In this document: positions 46,151 to 55,546 of the stretch, one piece after another
Position numbering within the stretch: position 1 is the first letter of the stretch
Layout: the number at the start of each line of letters is the position of its first letter
Assembly: GCF_029016285.1 (NCBI RefSeq)
Contig: NZ_CP091976.1
Location: 1,240,001-1,304,000 of the forward strand
Direction: 5' to 3'
Length of the DNA: 64,000 bases
Origin: Vibrio sp. DW001
GTDB taxonomy: Bacteria; Pseudomonadota; Gammaproteobacteria; Enterobacterales; Vibrionaceae
Position numbers and translations under genes: made by a program
The notes under the pieces: generated by a model
What the model saw: only the letters and a program-made list of their open reading frames with translations
Database searches by the model: none
What the model was told of the DNA's origin: nothing

Positions 46151-47011
46151 ATGAGTAAGATTAATTTGCTAACGGAGTATCTTAGGCAACTTGGCTCGAC
46201 CCTCTCAGCGAAAATTGGTTTGATATTATTTATTGCCCATATTCTACTTGCCTGTTTTGCTACCTATATCATTCCTTATGACTTTGGCCAAACTGACAGC
46301 TTTAACATACTTAAAGGCCCAAGTATGGAGCACTGGTTAGGAACTGACCAACTAGGAAGAGATACTTTAAGTCGTACCATTATGGGCGGAAGAGCCGCTC
46401 TGTTCATCACATTTGCAGGTAGTTTTATCGCTATTGCGTGGGGGAGTTGTCTAGGGATATTTACCGGATTCATCGGCGGGCGTTTTGACGAATTAATGAT
46501 GCGTTTTATTGATGCTTTATTATCAATCCCTTGGATCCTATTTCTTCTTCTGATCATCAGTGTTCTGGGACAAAGTGACACGACATTAATTCTGACGTTA
46601 GGTTTTTTCTATGGCATTGCAGTCATCAGAGTCGTCAGAGGTGCCACACTTGACGTTATTACCCATGACTATATTTTAGCTGCACGACTGCGTGGTGAGA
46701 AAACAAGCAGTATCGTAAGGTATGAAATATTACCCAATATCATGAATGTAATATTGGTTGATGGTGCCATGCGCTGGTCTTGGATGTTACTTATTTTTAG
46801 TTCGTTATCGTTCTTAGGTTTTGGCGTTAATCCTCCAACACCTGATTGGGGTTTGATGATAGCGGATACTCGAGGGTTCATGTCTGTCGCGCCTTGGGCA
46901 ACGATTGCGCCGTTAATCGCGTTAAGCTCACTTATTTTTTCCATCAATATTACTTCAGACGCCTTATCAAAAGTGGCTGGTTTAAATCGTGATAACAACT
47001 CGCCAGTATAA
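46151..47011 (+). CDS. ABC transporter permease, DppC type
   Basis: 286 residues, six TM segments. It has the DppC-type N-terminal LGTDQLGRDTLSRTIMGGR near residue 64 and the coupling loop ILAARLRGEKTSSIVRYEILPN near 178, then FLGFGVNPPTPDWGLMI. It pairs with the DppB-type subunit directly upstream and the fused ATPase 9 bases downstream. Confidence 0.9.
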   Translation: MSKINLLTEYLRQLGSTLSAKIGLILFIAHILLACFATYIIPYDFGQTDSFNILKGPSMEHWLGTDQLGRDTLSRTIMGGRAALFITFAGSFIAIAWGSCLGIFTGFIGGRFDELMMRFIDALLSIPWILFLLLIISVLGQSDTTLILTLGFFYGIAVIRVVRGATLDVITHDYILAARLRGEKTSSIVRYEILPNIMNVILVDGAMRWSWMLLIFSSLSFLGFGVNPPTPDWGLMIADTRGFMSVAPWATIAPLIALSSLIFSINITSDALSKVAGLNRDNNSPV

Positions 47012-47020
47012 GGACAAAAG

Positions 47021-48679
47021 ATGAATCGAATAATTGAAGTTTCAAATTTAAATTTGGGATACGAAACTAAAGCGGGCGATTTCTGTCACATTCTAAATAA
47101 TGTCAATCTCCAAGTTAACCCAAAAGATATCATCGGGCTTGTGGGAGAATCTGGTTCAGGAAAAAGTACGTTGGCCCTGTCTCTAATGGGGTACATAAAC
47201 GACGACTGTATGGTCAAATCTGGACATATCCATTTTAATGAAAAAGATATCCTGCAACTATCAACAATAGAATTGGCGGAAATTCGGGGTAGCCAAATAG
47301 CACTCATTCCTCAAAATGCGGGTCAGGCATTAACTCCCACAATGAAAGTTGGCCGCCAGATACAAGAAGTTCTGCAGTTTCACAGTGATATCGAGAGCGA
47401 ACACTACAAATCTAGAGTCATTGAGTTATTAAATGATGTAAAATTACCGAATCCAGAAGATATTTTTTATCGCTATCCACATCAACTTTCTGGAGGCCAG
47501 CAACAAAGAGTCGCTATAGCGATGGCTCTAGCGGTTAAACCAAAACTCCTTGTTCTCGATGAACCGACTACTGGCCTTGATGCCACAACGCAAGTACATA
47601 TTCTTGATCTACTAAAGGCATTAATAAACAAGCATAAAGTGTCTATGGTTCTTGTTAGTCATGACTTTGGTGCGGTTTCTCGACTTTGCAATAAAGTATG
47701 TGTTATGTATCAGGGCGAAATAGTCGAGCAAGGTGATATTAGGAAAGTATTGCTGAACCCTCAGCATATATACACTCAAACGTTGCTAAAAGCGGTGCCT
47801 TCTATTAGCAATACACAAGATACAAGCGAGCCAATCATAGCTGAAAATGAGCCGGTAAAAGAAACCAGTATTGATTTGAAGCAGCTAAAAATATCCTATC
47901 ATCGTAAAACGATGTGGGAGTCAATAATGAGAAAGCCAGAGCCTGAAGCGACGGTAGAAGACATTACTTTAACGTTGAATAAAGGGGAAACGCTAGCCTT
48001 AATTGGTGAGTCTGGCAGTGGAAAATCAACCATTCTCAAAACCATCGCAGGACTAAATCAAGCCAATGCTGGGGAAATAGTGTTCCATGGAAAACCATTG
48101 AATGTTTTAGAAAAACGGACCAAAGAACAAAAAAAACAGATCCAGATGATATTTCAGAATCCGGATGCTTCATTAAACCCGAAGCAAACCGTCCTGCAGA
48201 TTTTATCTAAACCACTGCAACTCTATTTTGGTATGAATAGCCTCCAATGTCATGAGAGAGCAAAAGAGTTGTTAGAACAAGTACACCTTAACCCAGACTA
48301 TCTGTATAGAAACTCGACGAAACTTTCTGGTGGTGAGAAACAACGGGTAGCAATAGCTCGAGCGTTTGCATCGGAGCCGGAGTTGTTGCTTTGTGATGAG
48401 ATAACCTCAGCCCTAGATGTCACGGTTCAAGACACAGTACTAAAGCTACTAAAAGAGCTTCAACTGAAGTTTAATACGAGTTACATCTTTATCACTCATG
48501 ACTTGGCTATTGTAGAATCTATTGCCGATCAAATTGCCATACTGAATAAAGGTCGAATTTGTGAAGTGGGTTCAACAAGATCTGTATTTGCAGCTCCTAA
48601 TCATCCATACACCAAAACCTTATTAAATTCAGTTCTAAAACCGGAACCAGAACCAGAATTGTCTTCAGAACCGGCTTAG
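47021..48679 (+). CDS. Fused double ABC ATPase (DppD-DppF type)
   Basis: 552-residue protein with two complete ATPase domains in one chain. Domain 1 has Walker A GESGSGKST near 43 and signature LSGGQQQRVAIA near 153. Domain 2 has GESGSGKST near 332 and LSGGEKQRVAIA near 440, each followed by a Walker B (LLVLDEPTTGLDA; LLLCDEITSALDV). Two separate proteins are usual in Dpp systems; the fusion is common in some groups. The C-terminus ends in a short Pro-Glu run. Last gene of the operon. Confidence 0.92.
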   Translation: MNRIIEVSNLNLGYETKAGDFCHILNNVNLQVNPKDIIGLVGESGSGKSTLALSLMGYINDDCMVKSGHIHFNEKDILQLSTIELAEIRGSQIALIPQNAGQALTPTMKVGRQIQEVLQFHSDIESEHYKSRVIELLNDVKLPNPEDIFYRYPHQLSGGQQQRVAIAMALAVKPKLLVLDEPTTGLDATTQVHILDLLKALINKHKVSMVLVSHDFGAVSRLCNKVCVMYQGEIVEQGDIRKVLLNPQHIYTQTLLKAVPSISNTQDTSEPIIAENEPVKETSIDLKQLKISYHRKTMWESIMRKPEPEATVEDITLTLNKGETLALIGESGSGKSTILKTIAGLNQANAGEIVFHGKPLNVLEKRTKEQKKQIQMIFQNPDASLNPKQTVLQILSKPLQLYFGMNSLQCHERAKELLEQVHLNPDYLYRNSTKLSGGEKQRVAIARAFASEPELLLCDEITSALDVTVQDTVLKLLKELQLKFNTSYIFITHDLAIVESIADQIAILNKGRICEVGSTRSVFAAPNHPYTKTLLNSVLKPEPEPELSSEPA

Positions 48680-48905
48680 TTAAGGTTTACCTTACTCGCC
48701 GCTAATTAATTGAGGTCTAATTAAAACCGATCCCATTAATTAACGGCTCAGACGAAGTCTGTTCGATGGCACTTGAAAATAGGCAGGGATCTTTGTTTCA
48801 ACGAACGTAATTTCTATGTGTACACGGATGTCTGAAAGGTGTGTCGAGCGGAACAAAGGTTTATCGTTATCTATCAAACGATTCAAAATGGGTGCCCTAA
48901 ATGAT

Positions 48906-49898
48906 CTATTCCATTGAAGCATCGCAGGCTAATAAGTACTCTGCTGTCCCTTCGTCAATCATCAAGTCGGACACGTAACCGCCTAAAATAGCGCCTAGCG
49001 TTGCCGCATAATTACGTTGACCACCTGCAACAAAAATTCGGCTACGAATTTGTCGCAATTGCGCGAGATTTATACCTAAAACTCTTAGGTCAACCTCGGC
49101 AACAACAGGTTGTCCGTATCTATCATAAAAACGACCACAGATAACACCGACTGCGCCCATTTCACGGTATGTTTGCATTTCTTTTTTAGAGATAACACCC
49201 ACTCGAATTAACGGATTTTCTTCCGAAACGTTACCGACAACAAATAGTGCTTTATTGCATTTCGTCAAGGCTTCAAAGTTGGAGCGAATAATTGGTTCGG
49301 CTTGCAGTTCTACGGCCAAACGGGAACTGGATACAACCGCGGGAACGTGCAAACTGATGACTTTTCCTGAAAGTTTGTTGGCAATCTGAGAAGACGATTC
49401 AATCGTAGTAAAATCGGGTTGAGAGGGCATAGAGCCTAACATTTGCAACACCGTGACATTCTTACATTGCCTAGGTGTCATCACATTTCCCATTTGATGT
49501 ATTGTTCTTCCCCATGCTATTCCGAGAATGTCGTTATCTTCAATAGTCTGGTTTAGGTACATACCGCCTGCTTTAGCCAGCCGTTCACGCATCAATTTGG
49601 AGTCTTCACGTTGTGTCGCCTGTTCACCATCTGGCACGATAACTACGCTATCTAATTGGAATTTTTCTTTGATTTTCAAGGCGTGCTCTATGGAAGAAAA
49701 TGCCTTTAAGTCGAGATCAAACTGCACCAACCCTTTTTCACGCGCTGTCTGTAAGTATTTGACAACCGTGACACGCGAAACACCCATCAACTTGGCAACG
49801 TCGGTTTGACTTAGTCCTTCTTGATAATAAAGCCACGTCGCATGGAGAACGGGATCACTATTAAATGCGCTGATATTGTTTAATTCTGAACTTGTCAT
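48906..49898 (-). CDS. SorC-family sugar-responsive regulator
   Basis: 330-residue regulator. The N-terminal HTH reads GLSQTDVAKLMGVSRVTVVKYL near residues 29-50, and the sugar-binding domain (NagB/RpiA-like) follows from about 70 with GIAWGRTIHQMGN, VGNVSEENPLIRVG, GAVGVICGRFYDRYG and IFVAGGQRNYAATLGAILGG in part. SorC proteins usually bind phosphorylated sugars. It is divergent from the FucU-type gene and is the likely regulator of the methylthioribose/deoxyribose cluster. Confidence 0.9.
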   Translation of the reverse strand: MTSSELNNISAFNSDPVLHATWLYYQEGLSQTDVAKLMGVSRVTVVKYLQTAREKGLVQFDLDLKAFSSIEHALKIKEKFQLDSVVIVPDGEQATQREDSKLMRERLAKAGGMYLNQTIEDNDILGIAWGRTIHQMGNVMTPRQCKNVTVLQMLGSMPSQPDFTTIESSSQIANKLSGKVISLHVPAVVSSSRLAVELQAEPIIRSNFEALTKCNKALFVVGNVSEENPLIRVGVISKKEMQTYREMGAVGVICGRFYDRYGQPVVAEVDLRVLGINLAQLRQIRSRIFVAGGQRNYAATLGAILGGYVSDLMIDEGTAEYLLACDASME

Positions 49899-50045
49899 CA
49901 GCTATACCTCTTCTCATTTTAGACATCGACACGCGACCGGACTTTTATCAGTGAGTAATTTATCATTTTAGAAACAAGTTAACCACTTGATGTAATAACG
50001 ACTCTAATATACATTTGAATTACTGTAAATACAAAGGTAAAGAAA

Positions 50046-50477
50046 ATGCTTAAACATATTCATCCACTTTTTAGTGCAGATCTACTCTATAGCTTACAAT
50101 CGATGGGACACGGAGATACGTTGGCGATTGTTGATGCCAATTTCCCCGCGACATCGAATAGTCAGTTTAAACACATTTCAATGTTAGGGATCGATTGTTC
50201 ACAGATGTTAGAAGCCATCTTGAAACATGTTCCACTCGATGCTTTTATTCCCGCACCTGTCCGTATTATGGCGCAAGATAATAGTGAACAACTTACTGAT
50301 GCAGCTCAAGATTTTATAAAAACAGTCGAACGGTCTGAAGAATCAGAACATAATCATCTTTTTCTTGAACGAAACGAATTTTATAAAAAAAGCAAGGAAT
50401 GCCAGTTGATTATATCCACCAATGATCTACGACCTTATGCCTGTGTCATTTTACAAAAAGGCGCAATATTTGACTAG
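50046..50477 (+). CDS. RbsD/FucU-family sugar mutarotase
   Basis: 143 residues: MLKHIHPLFSADLLYSL, GHGDTLAIVDANFPA with the conserved His and Asp near residues 22-30, and NDLRPYACVILQKG with the conserved Tyr at the C-terminus. These are the FucU/RbsD signatures. Such enzymes interconvert sugar anomers. In this cluster a mutarotase makes sense because MtnK phosphorylates the anomeric hydroxyl. A terminator-like hairpin follows, so the ABC genes may be partly uncoupled. Confidence 0.88.
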   Translation: MLKHIHPLFSADLLYSLQSMGHGDTLAIVDANFPATSNSQFKHISMLGIDCSQMLEAILKHVPLDAFIPAPVRIMAQDNSEQLTDAAQDFIKTVERSEESEHNHLFLERNEFYKKSKECQLIISTNDLRPYACVILQKGAIFD

Positions 50478-50482
50478 GTTCA

Positions 50483-50523
50483 AAAAAATGACCAATTAAC
50501 GCTCTATTTATTGGTCATTTTTT
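50483..50523 (+). terminator. Terminator after the mutarotase gene
   Basis: AAAAAATGACCAAT (50483-50496) and ATTGGTCATTTTTT (50510-50523) are perfect inverted arms ending in a T run. Confidence 0.8.
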
Positions 50524-50611
50524 AAACTGCTAGTCTTGTCACAGTTTACTTTACAATTGATGCGTTAGGATTACTTTTGTTAAATCCATTCACGGATAAA
50601 TGGAGTGCTCC

Positions 50612-52165
50612 ATGTCAAATGTAGTCAATGCAATTGAAATTAGAGCGATTAAAAAGAAGTTTGGTAGTAATACCGTCTTACATGATGTGAGCTTTAATAT
50701 AGACGGAGGAAAAATACTGGCGTTGTTGGGCGCGAACGGCGCCGGAAAGTCTACGTTGGTTAAGATCTTAAGTGGCGTTTATCACGCGGACGAAGGGACG
50801 GTAATCATTAATGGTGAAACCGTTGATATCAGTAATCCTCAAAGTGCGAGAGATGCTGGCATTATTACGGTACATCAAATTATCAATGACGGTGTTGTTC
50901 AAGATCTTTCTATAGCGGAAAACTTACTTTTAGACAAACTTTGCGACGGACGATTTTCAACATTCATCTCTAAGAAAGAGCTTCATAAACAGGCCAAACC
51001 ATTAGCAGAGAAGATCGGGTTAGATGTCGCTCTCGATACGCAGGTTTCAGAGTTATCTCAGGCAGACCGGCAGCTTGTTGCAATTGCGCGGGCTATTTCC
51101 GATAAACCCAAATTACTGATCTTGGATGAGCCGACATCGAGTTTGTCAGAAACTGAGGCCGTCAAACTATTTGAAGCGGTCAAAACAATGCGAGAGCAAG
51201 GCGTCGCGATTGTGTATATCTCGCATAGAATGTCTGATATCCGTTTGCTTGCCGACCAAATCGCCGCGTTGCGGGAAGGGAAAATTGTTGGTTGGTTTGA
51301 ACCACCACTTGATTATGACGGCGCTGTGGATTCTATGCTTGGTCATGCCGTTGGAGAGGTTCGCCATTCCTACGTGGCAGGTGACAAAGCGATGCTCGAT
51401 CTCGAGGGGGTACAACTCGACGCAAAATCGCTTCCTTTTAACCTGCATTTTAAAACAGGTGAAATTGTCGTACTGACAGGGTTGCTTTCTTCTGGCTGTG
51501 CATCCGTCGTTGAAGGTGTTTTCGGAATGAATTCGTTTGTCAGCGGCCAACTGAAGTTAGAAAAGAAACCATGGTTACCTATCGGTCCTCATCATGCAAT
51601 TGATAGCGGTGTTTACATGGTGCAAGAAGATAGGGGGAACAACGCGCTCGTTCCTGATTTTTCTATCGAACAGAATGTGAGTTTGCCATTTCTAAAATCG
51701 TTCTCCAGATTCGGGTTTATAAGCCGAAAAGCTGAAAAGCAACAAGTGAGTAAAGCGATTGAAACGACCAAAGTAAAATACACAGATCAAGAAGAGCTGA
51801 TATTGACGCTGTCAGGCGGAAACCAACAGAAGGCGATGGTCGCTCGATGGATGTTGAATGACTGCAAAGTACTTTTATTAAATGAACCGTTTCAAGGTGT
51901 CGACATCTCTTCTCGACGCCAAATTGGTCAGCTCTTGCGTTCTACTGCGAAAGACCGAACCACTATTGCTGTATGTACCGATGTTGAAGAAGCACTAGAA
52001 ATTGCGGACCGAATCATCGTGTTTAATCACAACAATATGGTTGGTGAACATCTTATTCATGAGATCCACATGCCAAGCCTCATCAACCAGATCGCCGCTG
52101 CGCCTGAACCGTATGATGAATCCCCACACTCAACAGAGGACATTACCAATGAAAGATATGCGTGA
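50612..52165 (+). CDS. Sugar ABC transporter ATPase, RbsA type
   Basis: About 517 residues with two ATPase domains. Domain 1 has an intact Walker A (GANGAGKST) near 38 and LSQADRQLVAIARAI as its signature. Domain 2 has the degenerate Walker A typical of RbsA (GLLSSGCAS) and signature LSGGNQQKAMVARWM. The start 50612 (MSNVVNAIEI) has TGGAG upstream. The end overlaps the permease gene by 17 bases. It powers the importer that precedes mtnK. Confidence 0.9.
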   Translation: MSNVVNAIEIRAIKKKFGSNTVLHDVSFNIDGGKILALLGANGAGKSTLVKILSGVYHADEGTVIINGETVDISNPQSARDAGIITVHQIINDGVVQDLSIAENLLLDKLCDGRFSTFISKKELHKQAKPLAEKIGLDVALDTQVSELSQADRQLVAIARAISDKPKLLILDEPTSSLSETEAVKLFEAVKTMREQGVAIVYISHRMSDIRLLADQIAALREGKIVGWFEPPLDYDGAVDSMLGHAVGEVRHSYVAGDKAMLDLEGVQLDAKSLPFNLHFKTGEIVVLTGLLSSGCASVVEGVFGMNSFVSGQLKLEKKPWLPIGPHHAIDSGVYMVQEDRGNNALVPDFSIEQNVSLPFLKSFSRFGFISRKAEKQQVSKAIETTKVKYTDQEELILTLSGGNQQKAMVARWMLNDCKVLLLNEPFQGVDISSRRQIGQLLRSTAKDRTTIAVCTDVEEALEIADRIIVFNHNNMVGEHLIHEIHMPSLINQIAAAPEPYDESPHSTEDITNERYA

Positions 52166-53132
52166 ATTCGCGATTAAATATGGTCTTTTGATTTTGCTTG
52201 CTCTAATGCTCGTTATTTTCACACTGGCAGAACCTGCATTTCTCAGCACCATCAATATGATGATCATCCTGCAATCGGTATCGATCGTAGCGATTCTTGC
52301 GTTGGGTGTTACCGCAACGTTGGCTGTTGATGGTTTTGACCTTTCTATTGGTTCAACGGCGGCCTTCTCTATGATGACCGCGAGCTATGTCATGGTGGTA
52401 TTTGATGGTGGAACCACAATGGCGATACTTGCGGCCATTGGCGTGGGTGTCGTGGTTGGTTTAATTAATGGCTTTATGACGGTACAGATGAAGGTTCCGG
52501 ACCTACTCACAACGTTAGGTATGATGTTTTTGTTACTTGGGTTGCAACTTATTCCTACTCAAGGACGCTCTATTTCTGCGGGCATGAGTCTGGGCGATGG
52601 CGAAACGGCGACAGGCTCTTTTTCTGAAAGTTTCTTGTTTCTAGGTCGAGCGAGAATTTTCGATATTATTCCTGTTCCTGTCATCATTATGTTGATACTT
52701 GCCGTCATCACTTATCTCTTTTTAGAAAGAACGCGCCATGGCCGTGTGATGTATGCCATTGGCTCTAATGAACAAGCAGCAAAACTTGCTGGAGCACGAG
52801 TAAAACTCTATCGCTATGTTGCTTACGTTATATCCGGTGTTTTCGCTTCCATCGGTGGCATTTTATTGGCTGCTCGTATCGGACGTGGTGATGTCAGTTC
52901 CGGAAATTCGCTGTTAATGGATGGCGTTGCTGGTGCGCTTATCGGCTTTGCAGTGTTAGGAGCTGCAAGACCTAATGCGCAGGGTTCAGCTATTGGTGCG
53001 CTTTTCGTTGGTGTACTGCTTAATGGCTTAACCATGATGAATACTCCCTATTACACACAAGACTTTATAAAAGGCTTAGTTTTGGTAGCAGCATTAATGT
53101 TTACCTTTGGCCTATCCAACAAACGTGCATAA
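52149..53132 (+). CDS. Sugar ABC transporter permease, RbsC type
   Basis: About 327 residues with 8-10 TM segments. It has RbsC-type motifs ATLAVDGFDLSIGSTAAFSMM in part near 58, MQMKVPDLLTTLGMM-like sequence near 115, YAIGSNEQAAKLAGARV near 200 and GAARPNAQGSAIGALFVG near the C-terminus. The start at 52149 (MKDMREFAIKYG) lies inside the ATPase gene end. The long extra frame upstream is not protein-like. Confidence 0.9.
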   Translation: MKDMREFAIKYGLLILLALMLVIFTLAEPAFLSTINMMIILQSVSIVAILALGVTATLAVDGFDLSIGSTAAFSMMTASYVMVVFDGGTTMAILAAIGVGVVVGLINGFMTVQMKVPDLLTTLGMMFLLLGLQLIPTQGRSISAGMSLGDGETATGSFSESFLFLGRARIFDIIPVPVIIMLILAVITYLFLERTRHGRVMYAIGSNEQAAKLAGARVKLYRYVAYVISGVFASIGGILLAARIGRGDVSSGNSLLMDGVAGALIGFAVLGAARPNAQGSAIGALFVGVLLNGLTMMNTPYYTQDFIKGLVLVAALMFTFGLSNKRA

Positions 53133-53148
53133 AAATAAGGAAATTATA

Positions 53149-54180
53149 ATGAAAACCCTACAAAAAATTGCTTTGGCTGCCTCTATTATGGGGGCATTGG
53201 GTACCACGGCTGTTAATGCAGAACCGACATCTCCTTTTGAAGGAAAAGAGATGAAGATTGCTCATGTTCGTTATCTATCTCAGGGTGATTTTCCAGAACT
53301 TTATCTAAAAGGCGTAAAACGTCAAGCGCAAGCATTAGGTCTTAAGGTTGATGTTTATGATGCAAGACAAGATGCGGCTTTACAACGTAACCAATTAGAA
53401 CAGGCCATCATGAAGGGTTACGACGGTATTGTGTTACAACATGGTTTTACTGATTCAATAAAAGATCTTGCCGATTTGGCCGTACAAAATGGCATTAAAG
53501 TTGTGGCATTTGATGTCAATGTAAACAACCCAGAGATTCCTCAAATTAATCAGGATGACCATCTAATTGCTCGTCTTTCATTAGAGCAAGCAGTGCAAGA
53601 CAACGGACAAGATTGGAAAGCCGCGTACGTTTATGTTCCTGGTATACCACCACTTGACCGCAGAGATGAGGTATTTACAGAGTTTAAAGAAAAATATCCA
53701 AACATCGTTGAAGTTGCTCGTTTTGGTACGATGAACAACCCTATCCCTAACCAAGTTGCTGACCAAGCAGCGGCGGTATTTAGAGCCAATCCAGATATCA
53801 CGGTTGCTTTCTCACCTTATGATGAATTTGCAAAAGGGATAAAAATAGCGGTTGATGAAGGCGGTCTGTCAGACAAGATAAAAATCTACAGTGCTGATAT
53901 TTCTAACTCAGATATTCAAGCGATGAGAGAAAAAGACAGCGCATGGGTAGCCACTGTTGCGACGAATCCATCGATAATGGGTGAAGTAAGCGTACGTGCC
54001 TTAGCCATGTTAATGAAGGGCGAATCGGTAGAAAAACAGGTTACTGTACCGCCAGTATTAATCACTCAAAAGATGTTGAACGAACAAAATATCAAAAATA
54101 TGGATGACCTAGTTAGCAAGATCCCATCATTCTCGAAGTCTACTGTACTGGTTCCAGATTGGATGCCAATGCCAAACTAA
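53149..54180 (+). CDS. Sugar ABC transporter binding protein, RbsB type
   Basis: 343-residue periplasmic protein with a signal peptide (MKTLQKIALAASIMGALGTT, cut after VNA). The Peripla_BP_4 fold is shown by MKIAHVRYLSQGDFPELYL, GYDGIVLQHGFTDSIKDLAD near 92 and KVVAFDVNVNNPE. ATAAGGAAATT gives a good ribosome binding site. It lies 16 bases after the permease gene and 91 bases before mtnK. The ligand is inferred to be methylthioribose or deoxyribose from its neighbours. Confidence 0.9.
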   Translation: MKTLQKIALAASIMGALGTTAVNAEPTSPFEGKEMKIAHVRYLSQGDFPELYLKGVKRQAQALGLKVDVYDARQDAALQRNQLEQAIMKGYDGIVLQHGFTDSIKDLADLAVQNGIKVVAFDVNVNNPEIPQINQDDHLIARLSLEQAVQDNGQDWKAAYVYVPGIPPLDRRDEVFTEFKEKYPNIVEVARFGTMNNPIPNQVADQAAAVFRANPDITVAFSPYDEFAKGIKIAVDEGGLSDKIKIYSADISNSDIQAMREKDSAWVATVATNPSIMGEVSVRALAMLMKGESVEKQVTVPPVLITQKMLNEQNIKNMDDLVSKIPSFSKSTVLVPDWMPMPN

Positions 54181-54219
54181 TCAATGCAACAAGCTAACGC
54201 GTTATAAAAACGGTTGATA

Positions 54220-54240
54220 AGTGGTGAGACATTCACCGCT
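54220..54240 (+). repeat. Hairpin between the binding-protein gene and mtnK
   Basis: AGTGGTGA (54220-54227) and TCACCGCT (54233-54240) form an 8-bp stem with one G-U pair and a 5-base loop. It may protect or attenuate the mRNA. Confidence 0.45.
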
Positions 54241-54271
54241 TTGAAACCAACAATTTTAAAGGATGGTCGCT

Positions 54272-55537
54272 ATGTCGAATATCGTACCAGAAGGGTATGT
54301 ACCGCAAAACTGTGAGTCATTACCGTTCTATTTAGAAAAAAAACTACCTGAAACTATTCAGTTAGGTGGGCTACCAAACGAATGGACAGTTAAAGAAGTG
54401 GGTGACGGTAATCTTAATCTCGTCTTTATTGTTGAAGGGTTAGAGCAATCAATTATTGTAAAACAAGCATTGCCATACGTACGCGCGGCGGGAGAAAGTT
54501 GGCAGCTATCTTTAACTCGAGCATTCTTTGAATATAACGTGCTCGAAATTGAAGCTCGCTTCGCGAGCCATGATCTTGTCCCCGAAGTGTATTTTTATGA
54601 CCCTAATATGGCCGTGTTCGCGATGGAATATCTTACACCGCACGTCATATTACGAAAGGAACTCATCGCTGGAAAACGATTCCCAAGTCTCGCTGAAAAC
54701 GTAGGTTTATTTTTGGCCAAAACACTGTTTTACACTTCTGACTTAGGGATGAATGCGAAGAACAAAAAAGAATTAGTGTCTCAGTTTTCGCTCAACCATG
54801 AGCTATGTAAAATCACGGAAGATCTGATCTTCACCGAACCTTATTATGACGCAGAACGCAATAACTGGACCTCACCACAACTCGATGAAGATGTTAAGCG
54901 AGTTTGGAAGGATCAAGAGATGATCCAGGTTGCAATGCGTTATAAATATAAATTCATGACTGAATCTCAAGCCTTGTTACACGGTGATCTTCATTCTGGT
55001 TCAATTATGGTCACAGATACAGACGTGAAAGTGATTGACCCTGAGTTTGGCTTTATGGGGCCGATGGCCTTTGATATTGGTAACTATATGGGCAACCTAT
55101 TCATGGCATATTTTGCTAGGCCTGCTTGGGAATCCAATCCAGTAAAATGTGAAGAATATCAGCAGTGGTTAATTCAACAAATGGATATTACGTGGGACGT
55201 CTTTGTTGCTCACTTTAAACAACTGTGGAATAACCAAATAGAGGGTGAAGCTTACCCCGTAGCGCTATATCAAAGTGGTTTAGGGCAACAGGCTTTAGAT
55301 ACAGTTCAAAACGAATTTTTGGCTACTTTGTTGGAAGACACATTCGTGAACGCAGGTATGGAAATAAACCGCCGTATCATCGGTTTTGCTGGTGTAGCGG
55401 ACTTTAAGGAGTTGCCTGATCCAGAGCAACGAGCTTGCTGTGAACGTCAGGCGTTGAAGCTCGCGAGAGAACTCATGTTAAATGCGAAAAATTATCAAAA
55501 TTTTGCATCTATTAAATCCTACGCAGAACAGTGTTAA
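54272..55537 (+). CDS. mtnK: 5-methylthioribose kinase
   Basis: Protein-kinase-like fold enzyme of 421 residues that phosphorylates 5-methylthioribose at C1. Motifs are VGDGNLNLVFIVEG near residue 44, IIVKQALPYVR with Lys64, the catalytic loop LLHGDLHSGSIMV with Asp239, and VIDPEFGFMGPMAFDIGNY near 255. The start 54272 has AAGGA 9 bases upstream; the ATG at 54263 is too close to it. mtnA follows 9 bases downstream. The kinase can also act on 5-deoxyribose in organisms with a DHAP shunt. Confidence 0.95.
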   Translation: MSNIVPEGYVPQNCESLPFYLEKKLPETIQLGGLPNEWTVKEVGDGNLNLVFIVEGLEQSIIVKQALPYVRAAGESWQLSLTRAFFEYNVLEIEARFASHDLVPEVYFYDPNMAVFAMEYLTPHVILRKELIAGKRFPSLAENVGLFLAKTLFYTSDLGMNAKNKKELVSQFSLNHELCKITEDLIFTEPYYDAERNNWTSPQLDEDVKRVWKDQEMIQVAMRYKYKFMTESQALLHGDLHSGSIMVTDTDVKVIDPEFGFMGPMAFDIGNYMGNLFMAYFARPAWESNPVKCEEYQQWLIQQMDITWDVFVAHFKQLWNNQIEGEAYPVALYQSGLGQQALDTVQNEFLATLLEDTFVNAGMEINRRIIGFAGVADFKELPDPEQRACCERQALKLARELMLNAKNYQNFASIKSYAEQC

Positions 55538-55546
55538 GAGGTCACT

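Noticed and set aside
48740..48922. 60-codon minus-strand frame downstream of the fused ABC ATPase
   Set aside because: Overlaps the SorC gene end and shows no family features. The region is read as a plain gap between convergent genes.
52002..52148. N-terminal extension of the RbsC-type permease frame
   Set aside because: It lies wholly inside the ATPase gene in another frame. The membrane protein starts naturally at 52149.
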